Part shown: positions 1 through 7,456 of the stretch, in pieces
Layout of the letters: each line of letters begins with the position of its first letter
Position numbering within the stretch: the first letter of the stretch is position 1
Assembly: GCA_021767525.1 (NCBI GenBank)
Contig: JAASTF010000024.1
Span: 1 to 20,119, forward strand
Reading direction: 5' to 3'
DNA: 20,119 nt
From: Paracoccaceae bacterium
Lineage (GTDB): Bacteria; Pseudomonadota; Alphaproteobacteria; Rhodobacterales; Rhodobacteraceae
Notes under the pieces: generated by a model
Told to the model about the DNA's origin: nothing
Databases searched by the model: none
The model's input: only the letters and a program-made list of their open reading frames with translations
Translations under genes and position numbers: made by a program

Positions 1-186
1 CTTGGCGGCGGCCAGCTCGGCGGGGGTGCCGTGCTCGTCGGTGGCGCACAGGAACATAACCTCGTTGCCGCGCGCGCGCTGATAGCGGGCGAACAGATCG
101 GCGGGCAATTGGCTGCCCACCAGGTTGCCCAGGTGCTTGATCCCGTTGATATAGGGAATCGCCGAGGTGATCAGATGCCGTGCCAT
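1..186 (-). CDS. metG: methionyl-tRNA synthetase, N-terminal fragment (runs off window)
   Basis: The first 62 residues of methionine-tRNA ligase, the cytoplasmic class I enzyme that charges tRNA-Met. The translation begins MARHLITSAIPYINGIKHLG; HLGN at residues 18-21 is the HIGH-type ATP-binding signature, and ATDEHGTP (48-55) is typical of the following MetG block. The start is chosen because homologues begin just before the ITSAIPY strand and because AAAGG lies 7 nt upstream of this ATG. The rest of the gene, including KMSKS and the anticodon-binding domain, lies outside the window. It follows the MFS gene on the same strand after a 72-nt gap in which I see no convincing terminator. Confidence 0.95.
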   Translation of the reverse strand, partial: MARHLITSAIPYINGIKHLGNLVGSQLPADLFARYQRARGNEVMFLCATDEHGTPAELAAAK

Positions 187-258
187 ATGCGTGCCTTTGT
201 CTTGCTTGCGCCCCCTTTACCGCAGCTTGGCGGCGGGGGCCAGTGGGGGCAGGCGGCG

Positions 259-1482
259 TCAGCCGGCGTCGCGGTCCCGGCCCGTCAGCCGGCCAATCAG
301 GAAGGACGTGCGCGGCGCATAGACATAGCGCGTGCGCCGCGCCGCGCCGGGCCGCGCGCGCATCCGCACCAGCCCGAACACCACCAGCACCGCGTGCCCC
401 ACGGCGATCATGGCGAACATCGCAGGCGGGCCGAACGCCTCGATCAGCCACGAGGCCACAAGCGGCGCGGCGATCGCCCCCAGCGCGAAATGGAACATCA
501 GCGCCGCCGACAGTTCGACCCGCTCGGACGCGTCGGCGAAATCATGGGCGTGCGCCGCCGCGACCGAATAGATCGGAAAGGTCGTCAACCCGAACAGGCC
601 CGCCGTCAGCAATATCTCGACCGTCGACAAATCGCGCATCAACGCGGTCAGCGTGCAACTGCATATGGCCGCCACCGACAGCCAGATCAGCACCCAGCGC
701 CGGTCGTATTTGTCGGCCAGCCACCCCACCGGGTATTGCGCCAGCGCGCCCCCCGCCACGAAAGCGGCCAGGAAATAGGCGATCTGGTCCGCCGCCAACC
801 CCACACCGGTGCCATAAACCGGCCCCACCATGCGGAACGAGGCGCTGGACAGCGCTGCCACGATCACGCCAGCGGCGGCCAGCGGCGAGCGCGTGACCGC
901 CAGCATCGGGCGCAGGCGCGGCGCATCGGGCGTTTCGGGCTGCGCGCTTTTTGTCAGCGTCAGCGGCAAAAGCGCCGCACAGCACAAAAGCGCCAGCAGG
1001 TTGTACGAGACATAAGAGGCCGGCTCCAGAACCGAGATCACCATTTGCGCCATCAGTGACGCGCCCATATCGGCCACACGATAAACGCCCATGGTGCGCC
1101 CGCGCGTCTCGTTCGTGACCTTGGCCTGCAACCACGCCTCGATCACCGTGTAACAGCCCGCCACGCACAGGCCTGACGCCACCCGCATCATGGCCCAGGC
1201 CAGCGGGTCGATCACCAGCATATGCGCCAAAAGCCCGATCGCCCCGGTGGCGGTAAAGGCGGCAAAGGCGCGGCTGTGCCCGACCGAGCCCATCAGCCGC
1301 GGCGCCCACCAGCAGCCGACGAAAAACCCCAGGAAATGGGCCGAGCCCAGCAGGCCGATCTGCGCCGTGGTGAAATCCAGCACCAGCCCCGACAGCGCAT
1401 CCAGCGGCCCCACACCCCCGGTGGACAGCTGCAACAGGATGACCGAAAGGAACAGGGCCGCGAAGGAAATGATCATGCGCAT
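259..1482 (-). CDS. MFS transporter, 12-TM
   Basis: An inner-membrane major facilitator superfamily carrier of about 407 residues with roughly twelve hydrophobic segments, the usual size for a 12-TM MFS protein. The loop GWLADKYDRRW in the second half matches the MFS motif A loop between TM8 and TM9. The TM4-5 region (RVASGLCVAGCYTVIEAWLQ, then ETRGRTMGVYR) resembles the subgroup of small-molecule exporters and sugar-type carriers, but the substrate cannot be read from sequence. ATG 1482 is preferred because GGGA lies 6-7 nt upstream; ATG 1497 would add five residues with no visible Shine-Dalgarno. The frame stays open to about 2292, but that upstream part lies antisense-frame over the ImuA-like gene and is not coding. 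metG follows on the same strand. Confidence 0.88.
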   Translation of the reverse strand: MRMIISFAALFLSVILLQLSTGGVGPLDALSGLVLDFTTAQIGLLGSAHFLGFFVGCWWAPRLMGSVGHSRAFAAFTATGAIGLLAHMLVIDPLAWAMMRVASGLCVAGCYTVIEAWLQAKVTNETRGRTMGVYRVADMGASLMAQMVISVLEPASYVSYNLLALLCCAALLPLTLTKSAQPETPDAPRLRPMLAVTRSPLAAAGVIVAALSSASFRMVGPVYGTGVGLAADQIAYFLAAFVAGGALAQYPVGWLADKYDRRWVLIWLSVAAICSCTLTALMRDLSTVEILLTAGLFGLTTFPIYSVAAAHAHDFADASERVELSAALMFHFALGAIAAPLVASWLIEAFGPPAMFAMIAVGHAVLVVFGLVRMRARPGAARRTRYVYAPRTSFLIGRLTGRDRDAG

Positions 1483-1633
1483 GACAGGTCCCAGCATCGC
1501 AGCCCGTGCGCGGGGCGCAAGCAGGTTGCCGACAGCGCATGTCGTTTTCGGCGCGGGCGCCGCGCGATGCGGCTTTACCGTGCAGTAAGGTGAACGCCCC
1601 CGTTTCCTCTCTCCATAAATATCCTCGGGGGGT

Positions 1634-1656
1634 GTGGGGGGCAGACAGCCCCCCAC
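1634..1656 (-). terminator. strong GC-rich stem-loop after the ImuA-like gene
   Basis: A perfect 9-bp inverted repeat, arms GTGGGGGGC and GCCCCCCAC, with the 5-nt loop AGACA on the plus strand. It starts 12 nt past the ImuA-like stop codon and lies upstream of the MFS gene, so it could stop or attenuate transcription between them. No U-tract follows; on the minus strand it is followed by CCCCCCGAGGATATTTATGG. The stem with GAGGATATTT resembles an intergenic element I remember as recurrent in Rhodobacteraceae genomes (from memory, unverified). The remaining 1498-1667 region shows no gene. Confidence 0.5.
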
Positions 1657-1667
1657 TGCTCCTGCGG

Positions 1668-2267
1668 TCAGCAACCGGGCGGGTCGGCCGGGGTCAGACC
1701 CCAGCGCCCGCCAGCATCCCGCATGCCCCAGGCGCGGGGCGGCAGGGTGCGGGCGCGGCGCCGTTCCAGCCGCCAGGCAAGGCCATCCGCCCCATGCCGG
1801 GGCGCCATGTGCCAGCGGCTTTCCACCCCCGGCGCGCCGCCATCGCCCGGCGTCAGGATCAGGCCCAGCGGCGCGGCGCCGCCTGCCTCGGCCGCCAGGT
1901 GCAGCCGCCGCACCGGGGTCAGGCCCGGCGGCCCGGGCAGGTCGGCCACCACCAGCGGCACCGCGCCGCTGCGCAGCGCCTCTTCCATGCACCACAGCAC
2001 ATCCTCGTCGCGGCGCGGGTCGGCGAACAGGAACCGCCCCGGATCGGCCCAGCCCGCCATACCGCAGGGTGACAGGCGGTCGGCCATTCGCATCGGCGCG
2101 ATCCACAGAACCGGCCCCTGCATCGCGCCCGCCAGCCACAGCGCCGCGCTGCGCCGCGCGGGGCCGCAGATTTCGTGCACGCGCCCCCGCGCAAGCGCCA
2201 TGTCGGGCGCGGGCGATACCGCGTCTGGCGCGCGGTGGGGGCGGCGTGTCAGGGTAGGGGCATTCAT
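1668..2267 (-). CDS. orphan ImuA-like (RecA-fold) SOS protein
   Basis: A 199-residue protein resembling ImuA, the RecA-like accessory factor of the ImuA-ImuB-DnaE2 mutagenic translesion system. Family-like features are GRVHEICGPARRSAALWLAG (28-47), where RecA has its EI-GP-Walker A strand and loop; GPVLWIAP (51-58); DVLWCMEEALRSGAVPLVV (89-107), very typical of ImuA; and RRLHLAAEAGG (120-130). The Walker A lysine is absent (GPARRSAA), so ATP binding is doubtful, as in other ImuA proteins. It is somewhat shorter than the roughly 220-270 residues I expect. imuB and dnaE2 are not adjacent, so it could be a second, stand-alone paralogue. An SOS box overlaps its promoter. No Shine-Dalgarno is visible and the -10 lies 7 nt from the ATG, which suggests a leaderless or nearly leaderless mRNA. 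Confidence 0.75.
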   Translation of the reverse strand: MNAPTLTRRPHRAPDAVSPAPDMALARGRVHEICGPARRSAALWLAGAMQGPVLWIAPMRMADRLSPCGMAGWADPGRFLFADPRRDEDVLWCMEEALRSGAVPLVVADLPGPPGLTPVRRLHLAAEAGGAAPLGLILTPGDGGAPGVESRWHMAPRHGADGLAWRLERRRARTLPPRAWGMRDAGGRWGLTPADPPGC

Positions 2268-2274
2268 GGGGCAA

Positions 2275-2302
2275 AGTATATATGTTCTCCAAATGTTCTC
2301 AA
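2275..2302 (-). promoter_or_regulatory. sigma-70-type promoter of the ImuA-like gene
   Basis: On the minus strand a -35 TTGAGA (2297-2302) and a -10 TATACT (2275-2280) are separated by 16 nt. Both hexamers are close to consensus. The -10 ends 7 nt before the ATG, so transcription would begin at or very near the start codon. The SOS box lies in the spacer and overlaps the -35. Confidence 0.6.
2284..2298 (-). promoter_or_regulatory. LexA (SOS) box, GTTC-N7-GTTC
   Basis: GTTC at 2284-2287 and GTTC at 2295-2298, separated by exactly seven bases (TCCAAAT); on the gene's own strand this reads GAAC-N7-GAAC. This direct repeat is the known LexA operator of Alphaproteobacteria. It sits between the predicted -35 and -10 of the ImuA-like gene, where bound LexA would exclude RNA polymerase. 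The divergent aldo/keto reductase begins 90 bp away and may or may not be affected. Confidence 0.8.
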
Positions 2303-2388
2303 GTCCGCCCGGTCAAGACACTGGCAATTCTCGCCGCCCGGGTTAGTGTCGCGTCAAAGACCGCATCACAAGACACGGGGCAGGACAT

Positions 2389-3438
2389 ATGAAGACGAAC
2401 CCGCTGGGCCGCACCGGCCTTCAGGTGACCGAGCTGTGCCTGGGCACGATGACCTTCGGCACCCAGACGGACGCCGCAACCGCCCATGCCCAGATCGACC
2501 GCGCGTTGGACGCGGGCATCAATTTCATCGACACCGCCGAAATGTACCCGGTCAACCCCGTCTCGCCCGACACGGTGGGCCTGACCGAGCAGATCATCGG
2601 TGACTGGATCGCCGCCAATCCTGGCCGTCGCGGCGATTTCGTGCTGGCCACCAAGCACCCCGGCGAAGGCTCGGCCATCAAGCCGGGTGGCACGCCGCCG
2701 ATCTCGTCCAAGACGATCGCCGCCTCGGTCGAAGGGTCGCTGAAACGGCTGAAAACCGATGTGATCGACCTTTACCAATTCCACTGGCCCAATCGCGGCA
2801 GTTACCAGTTTCGCCGCAACTGGAGCTACGACCCCTCGGGCCAGGACCGCGCCGCCACCATCGCGGATATGGAGGATTGCATCGCCGCACTGTCCGACCA
2901 GGTCGACAAGGGCAACATCCGCCATTTCGGCCTGTCCAACGAATCCGCCTGGGGCACGACGAAATGGTGCGACGTGGCCGAGCGGATGGGCGGCCCGCGC
3001 CCGGCCAGCATCCAGAACGAATACTCGCTGCTGTGCCGGCTGTTCGATACCGACCTGGCCGAGGTGGCAGTGAACGAGGATGTGGGCCTCTTGGCGTTTT
3101 CGCCGCTGGGCGCCGGGTTCCTGACCGGCAAATACCAGGATGGCGCGGTGCCCGACGCCTCGCGCATGACGCTGAATCCGGAAATGGGTGGGCGCAAATC
3201 GGCCCGTGTTTTCAATGCGGTGCAGGCTTATATTAATCTGGCGCATGAACATGGGGTCGATCCGGTGCACATGGCGTTGGCCTGGGCTGCGCAGCGGCCT
3301 TTCATGACATCGGTGATCTTTGGCGCGACCACGCTGGCGCAATTGGATCACGCGCTGGGCGCGGCGGATGTGACCCTGTCTGACGACCTGCTGCAAGCCA
3401 TCGACGATGCGCATCGCGCGCATCCGATGCCGTTTTGA
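2389..3438 (+). CDS. aldo/keto reductase, Tas-like
   Basis: A 349-residue NAD(P)H-dependent oxidoreductase with the AKR (alpha/beta)8 barrel fold, closely resembling E. coli Tas (about 346 residues) along its length: LGRTGLQVTELCLGTMTFG at the start, GINFIDTAEMYPV around 43-55, and SLKRLKTDVIDLYQFHWP around 117-134. The catalytic tetrad expected for AKRs is present: Asp48, Tyr53, Lys89 and His132. The C-terminal VIFGATTLAQLDHAL block is the usual cofactor-binding end. The substrate is unknown; family members reduce aldehydes and ketones. ATG 2389 is preceded by GGGGCAGGA. The stop TGA shares its A with the ATG of the lipoprotein gene, so the two are translationally coupled. Confidence 0.92.
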   Translation: MKTNPLGRTGLQVTELCLGTMTFGTQTDAATAHAQIDRALDAGINFIDTAEMYPVNPVSPDTVGLTEQIIGDWIAANPGRRGDFVLATKHPGEGSAIKPGGTPPISSKTIAASVEGSLKRLKTDVIDLYQFHWPNRGSYQFRRNWSYDPSGQDRAATIADMEDCIAALSDQVDKGNIRHFGLSNESAWGTTKWCDVAERMGGPRPASIQNEYSLLCRLFDTDLAEVAVNEDVGLLAFSPLGAGFLTGKYQDGAVPDASRMTLNPEMGGRKSARVFNAVQAYINLAHEHGVDPVHMALAWAAQRPFMTSVIFGATTLAQLDHALGAADVTLSDDLLQAIDDAHRAHPMPF

Positions 3439-3887
3439 TGCCCCGCGCGATCTCGGTGGTGGCGCTGTTCGCTCTGGCCGCGTGCAACGCGGGCCAGGGC
3501 ACGGTGGGCCCTGCCGTCTATCGCGCGGCGGACGCCCCGATTTCCAGCCAGGTCGACGTGACGCCCGCGCGGCTGGCGGGCGATTGGCACGTGCGTCTAG
3601 GCCCGGTCCTAGGCCCGGTTGCGGCCGGTGACCGTCTGCGGCTGCGCGATCTGCGCGCCACCGGCCCCGGCAGGTTCGAAACCTCCCAAGGCCCGCTGGC
3701 GGGGCAAACGCTGTGGGTTTTGTGGCTGGATGCCGACAACCGCACTGCCGCGCTGGGCAGCCCCGACGGGCGCATCGCGCTGATCCTTGACCGCGCGCCC
3801 AGCGGGGGCGCCGACCGGATCGCCGCGGCCCGCGATATCATGCAATGGCAGGGCTACGACCTGTCCCGCCTGAAAAGCGCGGGCTGA
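3438..3887 (+). CDS. small lipocalin-like lipoprotein
   Basis: A 149-residue predicted lipoprotein. The signal MPRAISVVALFALAAC has the lipobox LAAC with Cys16 as the lipidated residue. The mature part carries GDW (48-50), matching the lipocalin GxW signature, then a strand pair around LWVLWLDADNRTAALG (92-107) and ILDR (116-119), where the invariant lipocalin arginine sits. It looks like a short member of the bacterial Blc/apolipoprotein D-like lipocalins, which bind lipophilic ligands at the membrane. The ligand is unknown. ATG 3438 is chosen because it overlaps the reductase stop (TGATG) and starts directly at the signal peptide. The gene ends 5 nt from the convergent regulator gene. Confidence 0.72.
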   Translation: MPRAISVVALFALAACNAGQGTVGPAVYRAADAPISSQVDVTPARLAGDWHVRLGPVLGPVAAGDRLRLRDLRATGPGRFETSQGPLAGQTLWVLWLDADNRTAALGSPDGRIALILDRAPSGGADRIAAARDIMQWQGYDLSRLKSAG

Positions 3888-3892
3888 ACACC

Positions 3893-4753
3893 TTAGACGA
3901 TGCACGCGCGCAACCCTTGAAGATAGGCGCCGATATCGCGCGCGCCCACTTGTGCCTCGCGCACCAGGTGATCGAAATGCCGGGCAAATCCCTGCACGCG
4001 GGCCTTGTCGCGAAAGGCCAGATAGGTCTGGCCCACGTAAAGCACCGCCAAAAGCGGCCCGAACACCGTCAGCGGCGCAGAGTAAAGCCGCCGTGCATCG
4101 AACACGTAAAGGCGCATCCTTGGATAAAGCTGATCGTTGAGCGCCAGGAAACGGTCAAGCTGGGCCTGCCGAACGGCGCGCGGCAATCCCTCGTAATAGC
4201 CGCTGCCCGAGGCAAAGCTGACCAGTTCGAAAACCGGCACCGCGATCTCGTAATCCGAGGGCGCCTGCCGCATCCAGTCCAGCCGGTCCTGCGCCGCGCC
4301 GATCGCCTGGCGCGCGGTTCGGCCCAGATGCGGCGCGTATTCCCATTCCAGCATTTCGGGTGTCTTCAGCATGTCGGGCAGGCCGGCGGGCACATGGCGG
4401 ATCTTGTATCCGGCGGCCTCTTGGTGCCAGTCGAAGATCTGGCGGTCGACCGGGGCGCGCGCCGCCTGGGTCTGTGTCAGCGCGGTTGCCAAAAGGTCGG
4501 CGGCCCGTTCCGGCCGGTCCGACAATGCCAAAAGCCAATCAGCCGACACGCCCAGCACTGCGGCGCAATCGCCCACCACCTGCGCATTGGGCAGGCGCGC
4601 GCCATCGCCTTTCAACAGCTGCGATATCGTCGACCGATCGACACCGATGGCGCGGGCCAATCCGCTTTGGCTTTGGCCCGCGGCCTTCATCGCCTGAGCC
4701 AGCCGGGCGCGAAACTGCGCGGCGCGGGCGCGCTTGTCGATAATTTCACTCAT
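3893..4753 (-). CDS. XRE-family transcriptional regulator with C-terminal sensor-like domain
   Basis: A 286-residue DNA-binding protein. Residues about 12-75 form a Cro/C1-type helix-turn-helix (QSQSGLARAIGVDRSTISQL is the core), followed by VLGVSADWLL, common after XRE domains. The C-terminal about 180 residues hold no enzyme motif that I recognise. Their pattern (VPAGLPDMLKTPEML, then R-x-x-RQ, a QLDRF block and a final HFDHLVREA helix) weakly recalls DUF5753, the C-terminal domain of many XRE regulators; this is a resemblance only. It is divergent from the desaturase, with a perfect 18-bp palindrome beginning one base beyond its start codon, which suggests autoregulation and perhaps control of the desaturase. 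No Shine-Dalgarno is seen, so the mRNA may be leaderless. Confidence 0.85.
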   Translation of the reverse strand: MSEIIDKRARAAQFRARLAQAMKAAGQSQSGLARAIGVDRSTISQLLKGDGARLPNAQVVGDCAAVLGVSADWLLALSDRPERAADLLATALTQTQAARAPVDRQIFDWHQEAAGYKIRHVPAGLPDMLKTPEMLEWEYAPHLGRTARQAIGAAQDRLDWMRQAPSDYEIAVPVFELVSFASGSGYYEGLPRAVRQAQLDRFLALNDQLYPRMRLYVFDARRLYSAPLTVFGPLLAVLYVGQTYLAFRDKARVQGFARHFDHLVREAQVGARDIGAYLQGLRACIV

Positions 4754-4754
4754 G

Positions 4755-4772
4755 TGCAGATAATTATCTGCA
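4755..4772. promoter_or_regulatory. perfect 18-bp palindrome, probable XRE operator
   Basis: TGCAGATAATTATCTGCA is fully self-complementary. It is AT-rich in the middle against a GC-rich background and lies one base upstream of the XRE start codon. It contains GATAAT, which could serve as the regulator's own -10. Position, symmetry and length fit an operator bound by the adjacent HTH protein; the desaturase start is 91 bp away on the other side. Confidence 0.65.
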
Positions 4773-4862
4773 AATGCGGGGTTTGTTAATCATATTCTGA
4801 ATTCCGCATCCCGCGATCTTTCGTCTAACTGCCCGGCGGGGGACAGAAAAAGCCGGGGCGAA

Positions 4863-5804
4863 ATGGCGGTGACAGACAGAAAGGCCGGATACAGGCGCAT
4901 TGACGGCTTGCGCCACGCGGACCGGATTGAATGGCCGACGCTGGCGCTGTTGGGGCTGACATATTGTGCCTGGGCGTTGGGCACTACCTGGGCGGCGGGG
5001 CTGTGGCTGCCAGCGGGAATGGCGCTGGTGACGGTGTCGGCCGCGCTGCACGCGTCGCTGTGTCACGAGGCGTTGCACGGACATCCGTTTCGCAAGGCCT
5101 GGCTGAACGAGGCGCTGGTTTTTCCCGCGCTGTCGCTGGCCGTGCCCTATCGCCGGTTTCGCGACACCCACCTGGCCCATCACCATGACGAGATCCTGAC
5201 CGATCCCTATGACGACCCGGAATCGAACTATCTCGACCCCCGCGCATGGGCGCGCCTGCCCGGATGGAACCGCGCGGTTTTGCGGGCAAACAACACGCTT
5301 TTGGGCCGCATGATCCTGGGCCCGGCCATCGGGCAGGCGGCATTCGTGGCGGGCGATTGGCGGCTGATCCGCGCGGGCGTGCCGGGTGTGCTGCGGGCCT
5401 GGGCCTGGCACGTGCCGGCGGTGGCGCTGGTGATGGCGTGGATGCTGACGGTCGGGCAGATGCCGGTCTGGGCGTTTGGGCTGGCCAGCTATGCCGCGCT
5501 GTCGCTGCTGAAGATACGCACCTTCCTGGAACACCGCGCCCATGACCGCGCCCGCGCGCGCACCGTCATCATCGAGGATCGCGGCCCGCTGGCCGTGTTG
5601 TTTCTCAACAACAACTTGCATGTGGTCCATCACATGCATCCGCGCGTGGCCTGGTACAAGCTGCCCGCGCTTTATGCCCGCCACCGCGCCCATTACCGCC
5701 GCCGGAACGAGGCCTATGTCTATCGCTCTTACGCGCAGATATTTCGCCAGTTTTTCCTGCGGGCGAAAGACCCGGTGCCACATCCCATCTGGCGCCCCCG
5801 GTAA
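4863..5804 (+). CDS. membrane fatty acid desaturase
   Basis: A 313-residue integral-membrane di-iron desaturase/hydroxylase. The three histidine boxes are intact: HEALHGH (68-74), HLAHHHD (103-109) and HVVHHMHP (253-260). Hydrophobic segments flank them (roughly 26-66, 85-95, 178-215), as expected for an enzyme with its iron site on the cytoplasmic face. It probably introduces a double bond into, or hydroxylates, a lipid or fatty acyl chain; related Rhodobacterales proteins include carotenoid-modifying members, so the exact substrate is open. GGGGCG precedes ATG 4863. The DMT transporter follows after 20 nt, so the two are likely co-transcribed. The divergent XRE regulator is a candidate controller. 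Confidence 0.9.
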   Translation: MAVTDRKAGYRRIDGLRHADRIEWPTLALLGLTYCAWALGTTWAAGLWLPAGMALVTVSAALHASLCHEALHGHPFRKAWLNEALVFPALSLAVPYRRFRDTHLAHHHDEILTDPYDDPESNYLDPRAWARLPGWNRAVLRANNTLLGRMILGPAIGQAAFVAGDWRLIRAGVPGVLRAWAWHVPAVALVMAWMLTVGQMPVWAFGLASYAALSLLKIRTFLEHRAHDRARARTVIIEDRGPLAVLFLNNNLHVVHHMHPRVAWYKLPALYARHRAHYRRRNEAYVYRSYAQIFRQFFLRAKDPVPHPIWRPR

Positions 5805-5824
5805 AACCGGGGCAGAAGGGCGCG

Positions 5825-6727
5825 ATGGAAACCTGGGTTTGGGTCACGTTCTGCGCCGCCGCCTTTCAAACGGTGCGCTTCATGCTGCAAAAGCAGTTGT
5901 CGGCCGCGGCCCTGTCGGCGGCGGGGGCCACGTTTGCGCGCTTTGTCTATTCCGCGCCGCTGGTGTTGCTTTTGCTGCCTGTCTACCTGTGGGCCAGCGC
6001 GCAGGCGCTGCCGGCGCTGTCGGGCGCGTTCTGGGCCTATGCGCTGGTGGGCGGGCTGGCGCAGATATTGGCCACGGTCTGCGTTGTGCTGCTGTTCAAG
6101 CGGCGCAATTTCGCGGTGGGCATCACCTTCAAGAAAACCGAGGTCGTGCAAACAGCTCTGGTCGGGCTGATCGTTCTGGGCGAAGGCGTCAGCACCGGCG
6201 CCCTGATGGCGATTTTGCTGGGCCTTGTGGGTGTTCTGCTGCTGTCGGATATGCCGGAAATGGCCGGCAATTGGCGACGGCGGGTGATGAACCCGGCGGC
6301 GGGGCTGGGCCTGTTGTCGGGCATCCTGTTCGCCGTTTCGGGCGTGACCTATCGGGGCGCGTCGCTGGAACTGGCCAGCGACGATCCGGGCTTGCGCGCG
6401 CTGGTCACGCTGGCCGCCGTCGCCACGTCGCAGATGCTGGCGCTGGGAGCGTGGCTGTTGTGGCGCGAACCGGGGCAGGTGGGGCGCGTGCTGGCCGCCC
6501 ATCGCACCGCGAAATGGATCGGGCTGACCTCGATGGCGGGCAGTTTCTGCTGGTTCACCGCCTTCACCTTGCAAAACGCGGCCTATGTGAACGCCGTAGG
6601 CCAGGTCGAGCTGGTATTTTCGCTCGCCGCCTCGGTGCTGGTGTTCGGCGAAAAGATCACCGGGAAAGAGGCGGCAGGCATCGCCCTGCTGACCGGCAGC
6701 GTGCTGGCGCTGATCCTGCTCGTATAG
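5825..6727 (+). CDS. DMT-superfamily (EamA-like) transporter
   Basis: A 300-residue inner-membrane protein with about ten hydrophobic segments in two repeated halves, the usual EamA architecture. FKKTEVVQTALVGLIVLGEGVS in the first half and QVELVFSLAASVLVFGEKIT in the second are the paired end-of-repeat signatures. Such proteins mostly export amino acids, other metabolites or drugs; the substrate cannot be assigned. AGAAGGG lies about 5 nt before ATG 5825. It follows the desaturase by 20 nt and precedes a methyltransferase on the same strand. Confidence 0.88.
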   Translation: METWVWVTFCAAAFQTVRFMLQKQLSAAALSAAGATFARFVYSAPLVLLLLPVYLWASAQALPALSGAFWAYALVGGLAQILATVCVVLLFKRRNFAVGITFKKTEVVQTALVGLIVLGEGVSTGALMAILLGLVGVLLLSDMPEMAGNWRRRVMNPAAGLGLLSGILFAVSGVTYRGASLELASDDPGLRALVTLAAVATSQMLALGAWLLWREPGQVGRVLAAHRTAKWIGLTSMAGSFCWFTAFTLQNAAYVNAVGQVELVFSLAASVLVFGEKITGKEAAGIALLTGSVLALILLV

Positions 6728-6802
6728 CGCGAAATTTGCGATCTGCGCGCTGGCGCTTTAGGTTCAGGGCTGCGACCGGACAGCAAGACCAAAGGCTTGG
6801 CC

Positions 6803-7447
6803 ATGCCCGAAAACAGCGATGACAGCTTTACCTCGCTTCGCGATGGCAGCACCGACGCAAACGCGGTGCGCGCCTATTACGACGATTGGGCCAAGGAGTA
6901 TGACAGCACGCTGGACGGCTGGGATTACCGCGCGCCGGGCGATGCCTGCGATCTTTTGGCGCCTTGTTTGGCCAGCGGCGCACATGTGCTGGATGTGGGA
7001 TGCGGCACGGGCCTGTTCGGTGCGGCCTTGCGGGCGCGGTGCGACGCCAAGATCGACGGGTTGGATATCTCGCCCGCGTCGCTGGACCGGGCCGGGGCCC
7101 GCGCGATCTATGCCCACCTGCTGCGCCACGATCTGAACATGTTGCCGTTGCCCGCCGATACCAACGCCTATGACGCGGCGGCCTCGGTCGGGGTTCTCAC
7201 CTATATCGAAAACGCCGAACCGCTGCTGCGCGATCTGTGCCGCGTTGTGCGGCCCGGCGGCGCGATCGTCTTTACCCAGCGTGACGACCTGTGGACGCCA
7301 CGAGATTTTCCGCAGATTCTTGATCGCTTGTCACAAGACGGGATGTGGCGGGTGGAAACGATTACCCAACCACGCGCCTATCTGCCCGGCAATGACGAGT
7401 TCGGCGACGAAATCAAGGTGATCCACGTTTTGTGCAAGGCGGTGTAG
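6803..7447 (+). CDS. class I SAM-dependent methyltransferase
   Basis: A 214-residue cytoplasmic Rossmann-fold methyltransferase. Motif I is VLDVGCGTGLFG (62-73), which holds the S-adenosylmethionine glycine loop; the acidic ribose-contact residue is Asp88 in GLDIS; motif IV/V follows as YDAAASVGVLTYIEN, then RVVRPGGAIVFTQRDD. The N-terminal segment ending in AYYDDWAKEYD is typical of UbiE/TPMT-like enzymes. The methyl acceptor is unknown. ATG 6803 is chosen over an in-frame TTG two codons upstream. The 75-nt gap before it holds no further gene. It converges with the NUDIX gene with only 9 nt between them. Confidence 0.88.
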   Translation: MPENSDDSFTSLRDGSTDANAVRAYYDDWAKEYDSTLDGWDYRAPGDACDLLAPCLASGAHVLDVGCGTGLFGAALRARCDAKIDGLDISPASLDRAGARAIYAHLLRHDLNMLPLPADTNAYDAAASVGVLTYIENAEPLLRDLCRVVRPGGAIVFTQRDDLWTPRDFPQILDRLSQDGMWRVETITQPRAYLPGNDEFGDEIKVIHVLCKAV

Positions 7448-7456
7448 CAGGCCGGT

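Noticed and set aside
1570..1614. 13-codon ORF on the minus strand starting ATGGAGAGAGG, with GAGG upstream
   Set aside because: It overlaps the putative repeated intergenic element, is very short, and has no recognisable product.
259..2292. Single 677-codon open frame covering the MFS gene and its upstream region
   Set aside because: The upstream part lies in a different frame over the ImuA-like gene, is Arg/Pro/Gly/Ala-rich low-complexity sequence, and MFS homology starts only near 1482.
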